A stretch of 64,000 nucleotides of DNA from Cranoglanis bouderius (taxonomy: Eukaryota > Chordata > Actinopteri > Siluriformes > Cranoglanididae), in contig CM042544.1 of the NCBI GenBank assembly GCA_023630585.1, forward strand, positions 10,986,756 to 11,050,755, written 5' to 3'. Shown one piece after another: positions 55,159 through 64,000 of this stretch. The notes beneath the pieces were generated by a model. The model was not told the DNA's origin, did no database searches, and was given only the letters and a program-made list of their open reading frames with translations. Position numbers and translations under genes: made by a program. Numbering within the stretch: position 1 is the stretch's first letter; each line of letters begins with the position of its first letter.

Positions 55159-56621
55159 AGGCTCATTCACACCGGGATGTGTCTAAATCAATGGCTGTCA
55201 ACGGGAGTGTTCACACCCACGCGTAAAACGCGTCAAATTTTTTTAACGTCTCGGGGTTCGTTTTTTTTTTTGGCGCGCCATGTTAAAAGCTGGCCGACCA
55301 ATGAGATTCGCGATTTTGTTCACGTGCTTGGAGCCACTGAAGTTACATAAAAAACACGACTTGGTGGTGCTCAAGCACAAAATTGTTATGCCGAACACAC
55401 AGTACCTGAAGAAGAAGACAGAAGAAGAAGATGCAAGCAAGATGAATGTTGAGTTGCCATAGCGACTACAAAAATATTGAAACCTCTTTGCTAGCATCCA
55501 CCATTTTAGTGAGCGAGGGCATAAGTGATGTAAGTGAAATAAAATGCTCACGACTAATAAATCCTTCTGCACAATGGAGCTAAAGTCTCAAGTCGGGCCA
55601 TATTATAGTTCAAAACCAATGAGAACTTCATGACTCATTTAATAAGATTATGTCGTTATTTTTTTTATGACACTGAAATGCAAGCATATATTCTAAGTGA
55701 TCCATTTAATTATTTCAGTGTTGCTTTCTATACTAAATAGCATTGTTTGTTTTTGTCTCTTCCCTGCAAATGTTTCACATCTCTACTCAACGATAATCCG
55801 CTGATTAATAGTCCATTGTATTGATTTTGCACCTGTCATATATTTTCATATAAGTATTCTTGACCTCTTATTTAAATAGCTAAGTGCCCCAGTATTGTGT
55901 CATTGTATTATTATATTGACCACAAAAAAGCCTATTCAAAGTCAACACTTCACCAATCTACAGGAATATTAACATTTTTTGGCACAGCAAAAAAAAAAAA
56001 AAAATTGATAAAAAATTCGAATAATTTGGGTCTTCCCATAAGTACGTGAATGCTATTGCTGTGACTTTGATATAATTCAAGTAATTACTTATTTAAAAAG
56101 AGTATATTGTTTAAAATGAGAACTTTAAGGAGTTAGCTTTAAAGAAGTATTTGTTGCAGTGGCCAAATCACCAAATACCATACATTTCGCAAAAGTGCGT
56201 ACATGCTTTAACTTTGATAGAACATGCTATATCAAAAATATTATATATCAGTTGCTGTAGTGAGTGCTGGTGCTTATAGATGTAATTTACTGAATGATGA
56301 AAAAATCTGACACTGCTAAATGCTGCAGGTGGTGCTACTACTGCTGCTACTTGAAAAATCCATTTTCTGTTAGCCAGTTCACAAAAAGTGTGTGAATGGC
56401 TTTTTGCAAACACATAAATACTGGCTCTCTTTTTCTTCTCAGTGATAAGCGGGTGTCAGAAACTGAAAGTTGTGCAGCACCACCTTGTGTACCGGGGTAT
56501 GTCTGCTTTTCAATAAGCGGCATCTACTGTCAGGGAGTGAATTTGCACTTTCATTCAGTGCGTCACTCGTGTTTAACGCGTGGGTGTGAACACAAAAAAA
56601 CGTCCCGGTGCGAACGAGCCT
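55159..56621. mobile_element. PIF/Harbinger-like element with TTA target duplications
   Basis: Left end AGGCTCATTCACACCGGGA and right end TCCCGGTGCGAACGAGCCT are inverted copies. The TIRs continue inward with TGTTCACACCCACGCGT and its inverse. TTA flanks both sides (55156-55158 and 56622-56624), the TWA duplication of PIF/Harbinger. The 1463-bp interior has no transposase or Myb-like frame, so it is non-autonomous. Confidence 0.75.
55750..56113. repeat. Direct repeat of about 360 bp, copy 2
   Basis: Partner of 53731-54088, in the same orientation. Differences are few substitutions and a longer A-run near 55988-56004. Confidence 0.85.
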
Positions 56622-56629
56622 TTAGAGAG

Positions 56630-58095
56630 AACTTGTGGCTGATGTACAGCACATGGTGCTCTTCCTCCTCCACCACCTGGGACAAAACAGCCCCCAGCCC
56701 TCTGTCCGAAGCATCAGTCTGCAGAACAAAAGGGAGAGAATCTGACATTTATTCCAGGATTATTGAGCATCTTTAAAAAAAAAAGTCAAGTTGTTGTAAT
56801 ATTTTTATTTAATACTTTTTTAATGCAAAATTAACAACTCAACTTCAGAGAACAGAATTCTGCCTTAAAGACAGCAAGTTTATGCTTCAAAGTAATTTTA
56901 ATAGCACCAACAGATATCTTGGTTCCAAGGACCCACAACCAGCAGCTGTGGGAAAAGAAAACAAAGAACATCTGTTGCTTCCTGTAATAGCCTGTTCTCT
57001 GTCCAAAGCATCAGTTTGCAGAACAAAAGGGAGAGAAAAGTCTGGAAAATGCAACAGTGGGTCCCCACACAAAACCACTTTTACCTGGCAAAAAGCCAGC
57101 TTGCATGGCTCCATCCACTGGACCAGATCGGGCACTCCCTTTTTAGTAATCAGTGTGGGTGGGTGCATACAGTCAAACCTGGAGGAGTCATTGATCAGTC
57201 CATACAGGAGGTTTTTGTGATTGTTGAGGCCAAAAATGCTTGATTTTGCTGCACTTTGCAGAGTTGCCCCACCTTCCCAGCCAACGCTGCACACATTCCA
57301 CACTGTGCCTCGGCCCTGCATCTTACTAATGCCTGAAAACCTGGCCAATTTGTCCCAAGAATTAGTGGAAGAGTAGTGGGCCAGACACCTGGGCCAGCAA
57401 TCGACAGCTGAACAGCTTCATCCAGGGACACAGGACAGTGGCACTCGACCCACTCCACTGTTCCTGACGGGAGTCGAGAGCTCCAATACCACCAACTCAA
57501 TGATCTGATATGCATCCCGCTTCTCTGCAATCAACCAACGATGACAGGAATCTTCAGCTGCTGTCTGTATGTGAATGGGTGTCTGACTTTGGCTCTACAG
57601 CAACCAGAAGTGTTGGTGCTCTTCAAGTGTCCGGCCGATGCACTGCAGGACTGCCCTCTTGACACTTGAATAGTCCAGCTGCATCTCTGCGGAGTTGCAG
57701 AGCCCATTCCTCCTTCAGCCATTCCTACATGGCTGCTGCATGCTTGAAAAGCTCCAAGAAGGCCTCCAGATCTTCTGTGGAGGCCAACTTGGTGAGCATC
57801 ATGTGTGGACTGGTGGCAGCGGACACCACAATTGTAGATGTGGTGGGCTGCAGCAGCTCCTGGAGTGCCCACCAGCTCTCGGCCTGCTCCTGCAAGAGGG
57901 CTTCAAAGTGCCACTGCTGCTCGTTGTGCAGTTTTGACATTTGGTGTTGGGTTTGGTGGAGGATGGTGAGGGACTTGCCAAGTGGGGAGGCTTCCCATGG
58001 TGGTGTCTGAGACTTCCCAGATCCAAAATTTAAAAATCAATGATGGCTGTAGGGACAGCTACAGCAACCAGAACTTCACGAGCACTGGCTCTGTC
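56630..58095 (-). pseudogene. Ty3/gypsy gag-pol relic
   Basis: From the 5' side (58095) the minus strand shows a leader, a gag-like segment (KLASTEDLEAFLELFKHAAAM, a SCAN/capsid-like stretch common in fish gypsy gags), then, after a large deletion, RNase H pieces. The RNase H word (PFVLQTDA) occurs twice, near 57010-57030 and 56715-56730, so two copies or a duplication are stacked. Frames are broken throughout. The right end of the Harbinger-like element abuts it. Confidence 0.7.
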
Positions 58096-58599
58096 ATAAC
58101 ACTAGCCCCTCCTATTTTCAAGTGGTAGATTCAGACAAACAATTTAATGTTTGATAACTGCTGTCAGCATCTATGTTACAAACCTAAAAAAATCTACATG
58201 ACATACCCACATGACATATAACAATTGATATTTGCGCCTATTAGTCTCCGAAAGTTTCATCAAGAATAAGGAAATAAAGTTTGTCAGAATTTATATGCTC
58301 TGCTATTTCTTGCAACCATCATAATGTGACATGATCTGAAGGATATCTTTTTCGATATCACCTCCAAACCATTTGGATTTGTGATTAAACCAATGAGAAA
58401 GCTCTTCAGAATCAGCTGCACACAGGTCTAGAAGTTGAATAATGTTGCAAATGTCATCTGAGTGACCTCTGATGGCTATTTTTTGTCACGATAAAAATCT
58501 AAGTGACTCAATTATTTTTAGTGGTGCTTTTTGGAAATTTTCAAATTGATTATGCGATTCTGATTGCAAGTCATGCAATATAGAGTCAGAGGAAACATA
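58096..58599. other. Intergenic, no feature supported
   Basis: AT-rich. It may include decayed LTR sequence of the preceding relic, but no boundary is clear. Confidence 0.4.
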
Positions 58600-60198
58600 C
58601 AGTTGGGGAAAAAAGTATTTGATCCCCTGCTGAATTTGTACGTTTGCCCACTGACAAAGAAATGATCAGTCTATAATTTTAATGATAGGTGTATTTTAAC
58701 AGTGAGAGACAGAATAACAACAAAAAAAATCCAGAAAACGCATTTCAAAAAAGTTATCAATTGATTTGCATTTTAATGAGTGAAATAAGTATTTGACCCC
58801 TTCGACTTAGTACTTGGTGGCAAAACCCTTGCTGGCAACCACAGAGGTCAGACGTTTCTTGTAGTTGGCCACCAGGTTTGCACACATCTCAGGAGGGATT
58901 TTGTCCCACTCCTCTTTGCAGATCCTCACCAAGTCATTAAGGTCTCAAGGCTGACATTTGGCAACTCGAACCTTCAGCTCCCTCCACAGATTTTCTATGG
59001 GATTAAGGTCTGGAGACTGGCTAGGCCACTCCAGGACCTTAATGTGCTTCTTCTTGAGCCACTCCTTTGTTGCCTTGGCTGTGTGTTTTGGGTCACTGTC
59101 ATGCTGGAATACCCATCCACGACCCATTTTCAATGCCATGGCTGAGGGAAGGAGGTTCTCACCCAAGATTTAATGGTACTTGGCCCCGTCCATCATCCCT
59201 TTGATGCGGTACAGTTGCCCTGTCCCCTTAGCAGAAAAACACCCCAAAGCATAATGTTCCCACCTCCATGTTTGACGGTGGGGATGGTGTTCTTGGGGTC
59301 ATAGGCAGCATTCCTCCTCCTCCAAACACTGCGAGTTGAGTTGATGCCAAAGAGCTCGTTTTTGGTCTCATCTGACCACAACACTTTCAGCCAGTTCTCC
59401 TCTGAATCATTCAGGCAAACTTCAGATGGGCCTGTACATGTGCAAGGTCTGCCTCTTGAGGAGGGGGACCTTGCGGGTGCTGCAGGATTTCAGTCCTTCA
59501 CCGTGTAATGTGTTACCAGTTGTTTTCTTGGTGACTATGGTCCCAGCTGCCTTGAGATCATTAACAAGATCCTCCCGTGTAGTTCTGGGCTGATTCCTCA
59601 CCGTTCTCATGATCATTGAAACTCCACGAGGTGAGATCTTGCATGGAGCCCCAGACCGAGGGAGACTGACAGTTATTTTGTGTTTCTTCCATTTGCGAAT
59701 AATCGCACCAACTGTTGTCACCTTCTCACCAAGCTGCTTGGCGATGGTCTTGTAGCCCATTCCAGCCTTGCCTAGGTCTACAATCTTGTCCCTGACATCC
59801 TTGGATAGCTCTTTGGTCTTGGCCATGGTGGAGAGTTTGGAATCTGATTGATTGATTGATTGCTTCTGTGGACAGATGTCTTTTATACAGGTAACAAGCT
59901 GAGATTAGTAGCACTTCCTTTAAGAGAGTGCTCCTAATCTCAGCTCGTTACTTGTGTAAAAGACACCTGGGAGCCAGAAATCTTGCTGATTGATAGGGGT
60001 TCAAATACTTATTTCACTCATTATAATGCAAATCAATTTATAACTTTTTTGAAATGCATTTTTCTGGATTTTTTTTGTTGTTATTCTGTCTCTCACTGTT
60101 AAAATACACCTACCATTAAAATTATAGACTGATCATTTCTTTGTCAGTGCGCAAATGTACAAAATCAGCAGGGGATCAAATAATTTTTTCCCTCACTG
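58600..60198 (-). mobile_element. Full-length Tc1-like transposon with broken transposase
   Basis: Ends CAGTTGGGGAAAAAAGTATT and, inverted, CAGTGAGGGAAAAAATTATT, flanked by TA at 58598-58599 and 60199-60200. Inverted repeats are about 200 bp. The minus-strand transposase starts at 59826 (MAKTKELSKDVRDKIVDLGK, HTH). Further pieces are at 59193-59384 (LWSDETKNELFG, first Asp) and 58945-59166 (VFQHDSDPKHTA, second Asp; SPDLNPIENLW, Glu). The catalytic residues are all there, but frameshifts split the protein into at least three frames. Confidence 0.9.
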
Positions 60199-60199
60199 T

Positions 60200-60985
60200 A
60201 GTTAGCAGTGGCTTCATTGTGTGAGTGTGAAGCTTCAGGTGATTTAAATTAAGAAGTTGCTTTTCTCCAAGTACTTAAACCATTGAATACAAACGCCTCT
60301 TCCCTACATTTCGAAAATTAAAGTAAGTTTAATTTCTCAGCCTTTCAACAAGTATGGCAGTATGCCTTTTCAACATCTGAGTCCCATGGATCGCCTTTAA
60401 ACCAGCAATACTTGAAGGACCTTTGTGTTGTTCCAAATGCTACCTTGGGTAATAACTGGCTGATTTGTTCTGCACCTGAAATCAGAGTCACCCTTTTTTG
60501 AACATACATAGTATTAGTATTATTGTTTGCTATTTACTATTTTAAAATAGCTTTAAAATATCTGCATGCAAACAGAACAGTTTTGTATACTACATAAATA
60601 TAAAATACAATATAAAAGTAAACTAGTTTCAGTGTTTACTCATTTAAAATTTTTTTTCTATACTAGTCTCCTACCAACTAGGGTTCTTAGTGTCAGTGTA
60701 TGATTGACAATTACCTCACAGTTAAAATGCATTTCCAATTTTTTTTTGGCTAAGCTGACTACCACGCTCTCTTTCAGCCTATGTGATAAATTTGATAAAT
60801 ACGTACATTGTAAAGTAAAAGAATATATTGTATCATTACTTTTATATTCACTGTACAATGTAAGAGATTTTATGGATTTTTAGTCATCTGAGAAATATCT
60901 TCAGATATAATATATTTAGACCAAATTAGTTTTATGTGGAGAGATGGGATATTGTAATAATACAGTTATTACTGTATTGTATTAC
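60200..60985. other. Intergenic, no gene seen
   Basis: AT-rich DNA between the Tc1 element and the gypsy relic. No feature recognised. Confidence 0.5.
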
Positions 60986-60989
60986 TGGA

Positions 60990-63900
60990 GTAATACAATT
61001 ACTCAAAGAACCCATGCAAGTGGGCTGGGCCCGACTCACCCCAGCCAAACGCTACTATCGGTTCTAGGAGGGGGCGTGTATCTACTGTGGTAGATTGGGC
61101 CACTTCATTGCAACCTGTTCCCTTCGCCCAAAAGGAAGGGCTCGCCAGTAGAGAGGGAGCTACTGACTGAGGGAGCCAAAACCCCCAGGTCTCCCAGTCC
61201 CGGTTCCAAATTCCTGCCACCCTACACCACAAGCAAGTCTCCATCTCTTTGCTGGCCCTGATAGACTCTGGTGCAAAGGACAGCTTCCTCAATCAGGAGC
61301 TAGCTTCCCAGGCTGGCTTCCCCCTGGAACTACTGGACCTGCCCCTGACAGTCAGTGCTCTGGATGGTAGACTCTTGGCCTGGGTCACCCATCACACCGT
61401 CTCGCTGCTCCTGGTCCTCATGTCTGGAGTTGGCTCTTCCCCCTGCTACTGCCACTACATCTCCTCCAACCTTTAAACCTCCCGACCTCTCATCTGTGCC
61501 CCCCGAGTATCATGATCTGGGAGAGGTCTTCAGCAAGGACCGGGCCCTCTTACTACCACCTCACTGGCCCTACAACTGCCACATAGACCTTCTTCCCAGG
61601 TCCCCCCGCCATCTGGCCGCCTATACAGCCTGTCCTGTCCTGATCGAGAGGCCATGCAGCAATACATTAATGACTCCCTTGACCACGGGCATTATCCGCC
61701 CATCCTCCTCACCCCTAGGGGCAGAGTTTTTCTTTGTGGCCAAGAAAGACAAGACACTCCGTCCCTACATTGACTATTGGGCCCTGAATAACATCACTAT
61801 CAAGAACAAGTACCCCCTTCTACTTCTTAATTCCGTCTTTGAGCCATTACATGGGTCCACCATCTTTAGGAAGTTGGATCTACGGAATGCATACCATCTC
61901 ATCAGGATCCAGGAGGGGGACGAATGGAAGACACGCCCCTGGGCCACTTTGAATATCTGGTCATGCCCTTCGGCCTCACCAACACCCCAGTAGTCTTCCA
62001 AGCCCTGATCAATGACATTCTCCGGGATTTCCTGAATTGATTCATCTGTGTATGATATTCTGATCTTCTCCCACACCCCTGCTGAACACATCTCCCATGT
62101 CCGTCAGGTACTCCAGAGGTTACTGGAAAATCGCCTTTTCACCAAATCGGAGAAGTGTGAATTCCACATCAGCTCAGTCAGGTTCCTGGGGTTCGTTGTT
62201 GAGAGCGGGTGGATCACGGCTGACCCTGAGAAGATCTGGGCCACCACCGAGTGGCCCAGGCCAACCACCCGAAAGCAACTCCAATGATTCCTGGGATTTG
62301 CCAACTTCTATCGCAGATTCATCCAGGACTACAGTCGAGTAGCGGCACCACTCACCACACTCCCCTCTACTTTAAACCCCTTTGTGTGGAACCCGGAAGC
62401 CGAATCCACCTTCTCCTGACTCAAGGAGTGATTCACCTCAGCTCCCATGCTGATCCAACCAGACCCCTCCCAACAGTTCTTTGTAGAGGTGGATGCTGCT
62501 GACTCCAGCGAAGGTGCTGTGTGATCTGGCCCGACCAGAAGATCCATCCATGTGCGTTCTTTTTGTGATGGCTCTCTCCCGCGGAATGCAATTCTGACAT
62601 GGGCAATCGAGAACTGCTGGCCGTGAATTTCACCTTGGAGGAGTGGAGACACTGGCTCGAGGGGGCCGAGCAGCCTTTCATCGTCTGGACTGCCCACAAG
62701 AACCTGACCTATATCCAGACTGCCAAGCACCTCAATTCACGCCAGGCTCGCTGGGCCCTATTCTTTGGGTGCTTCAATTTCATTATCGCCTATCGCCCCA
62801 GCTCCAAGAACATCAAACCCAATGCTCTCTCGCGCCAGTTCTCCCCTGAAGAAGAGGAGACCAACCCTGGCCCCATTGTTCCACCGGCCTGCGTGGTGGG
62901 GGCAGCTACATGGGAAATAGAGTCCATCATCCAGAGAGCACAGCGCACCCAGCCCGACCCAGGCAATGGTCCCCCTGGTTGCTTATTTGTCCCTGACTCT
63001 GCGTGTTCCCAGGTCCTCTGGTGGGCTACTCCTTTGCCCATCACCCCGGCTCCACTCGCACTCTGGGCCTATTAAAACAGCACTTCTAGTGGCCCTCGAT
63101 GGACACAGACACCCGAGCCAATGTCGCAGCCTGCACCATTTGTGCCCATAGTAAGCCTCTACACCTCCCATCAGCCAGGTTACTCCAACCTCTTCCTGTT
63201 CCCAGTCACCCTTGGTCACACATTGCTCTCAACTTTGTCACCGGTCTACCCCCATCTCAAGGCCACACCGTGATCCTCACCATCATAGACTGATTCTCTA
63301 AGGCGGTCCATTTCGTGGCTCTCCCCAAGCTCCCTACGGCCCGCGAAACAGCCAACCTCCTGGTCAACCATGTTTTCCGGCTTCACGGCATCCCATGGGA
63401 CATTGTCTCAGACTGTGGACGCCAGTTCATTTCACAAGTCTGGAGAGCCTTTTGTAAGGCCCTGGGAGCCACGGCCAGCTTATCCTCCGGGTTCCACCCC
63501 CAAACCAATGGCCAGGCTGAGCGGGCTAACCAGGAACTGGAAGTGGCCCTATGGTGCGTACGCCCACAATTCACTCACCAGCACCACCACTGTCCTGTCC
63601 CCCTTCAAGTGTTCCCCGGGCTACATTGCTGTCCCCTCCTTGCAGGCCCACCTCTGCTGTTGCCGCAGGATTTGGAGAGAAGCCCGCTCCACTCTGCTCC
63701 GCTCCTCAGAGCACAGCTGCCGGGTTCCAGCCCCCCACTACCGGCTGGGCCAAAGGGTGTGGCTGGTGGCCAAGGACATCCCGCTCAAGATGGAGGCCAA
63801 CAAACTCTCCTCCCACTACCTTGGGCCCTTCACCATAGAGAGCATAGTCAACCCCACCACCGTTAAACTCAAACTCCCAAGGTCCCTTCGTATCCATCCC

Positions 63901-64000
63901 ACCTTCCACGTCTCCCAGATCAAACTTGTGCATGTCAGCCCTCTTGTGCTAATTAATGTATATATTGGTCCTAATCATGCTGCACTTGGTTATCATTACA
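60990..64000 (+). pseudogene. Ty3/gypsy retrotransposon relic: gag knuckle, protease, RT, RNase H, integrase (runs off the right edge)
   Basis: Domains occur in the usual order: a CCHC knuckle (CIYCGRLGHFIATC, near 61080), aspartic protease (LIDSGAKDSF, near 61260), reverse transcriptase (61700-62090), RNase H (about 62470-62840), integrase zinc-binding and core (about 63090-63540) and a C-terminal region that would precede a chromodomain. It is dead by several tests. The RT active-site box has lost residues (VYDILIFS near 62048), the first integrase Asp position reads Asn (LNFVTG near 63229), and stops and frameshifts separate the domains. The 5' LTR and most of gag are missing, and the 3' end lies outside the window. 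Confidence 0.85.

Noticed and set aside
53731..56113. The 360-bp direct repeats as LTRs of one retroelement
   Set aside because: They lack TG..CA ends, and no primer site or retroelement coding lies between them. One copy is inside a TIR-bounded element.
60990..64000. Active Ty3/gypsy retrotransposon
   Set aside because: Stops and frameshifts between domains, a damaged reverse-transcriptase active-site box and a changed integrase catalytic position show that it is dead.

Overview
This is a vertebrate nuclear window, almost certainly from a ray-finned fish. Genes have introns and are sparse, and most of the DNA is transposon-derived. The mobile elements are typical of teleosts: at least eight Tc1/mariner families with TA target sites, PIF/Harbinger-like and hAT-like elements, tRNA-derived SINEs and Ty3/gypsy LTR elements. 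A catfish or related fish would fit, but the sequence alone does not prove it.

Layout. (1) 0.16-0.55 kb, minus: first coding exon of an unrecognised acidic protein that runs off the left edge, with a CRE-type promoter. (2) 0.6-12.7 kb: TE-rich flank, including a TIR element with repeated subterminal motifs, a nested palindromic Tc1-like element, and a Tc1-like element that holds a U1 snRNA copy joined to a tRNA-SINE. (3) 13.0-20.2 kb, minus: a Myb/SANT-like DNA-binding protein gene in three coding exons whose splice phases close to a 483-aa protein, with a noncoding first exon and a CRE. (4) 21.5-23.5 kb, plus: a complete five-exon trypsinogen gene, 246 aa, all catalytic residues intact. (5) 25.5-28.3 kb, minus: a 936-aa multi-C2H2 zinc-finger gene, possibly with an untranslated first exon near 38.3-38.5 kb. 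(6) 29.66-34.22 kb: an LTR element without pol. Its features fit self-priming of the Tf1/sushi kind. Its gag-like region is followed by a MetAP1-type C6H2 zinc finger and then by six different in-frame coding minisatellites. This is the most unusual object in the window. (7) 43.3-51.2 kb, plus: a second zinc-finger gene, made of a short first exon, a 6.3-kb intron packed with Tc1 copies, SINEs and a U2 fragment, and a large terminal exon. (8) 51.2-64 kb: a TE graveyard with three decayed Ty3/gypsy pol/gag relics, a solo LTR with a 4-bp target duplication, a Harbinger element with TTA duplications and a full-length but broken Tc1 element.

The four host genes do not look like a pathway. Three appear to be nuclear or regulatory proteins and one is a secreted pancreatic protease. 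Two of the minus-strand genes carry a perfect palindromic CRE beside their first exon. Nothing in the window looks prokaryotic: there are no operons, CRISPR arrays, tRNA genes or rRNA genes.
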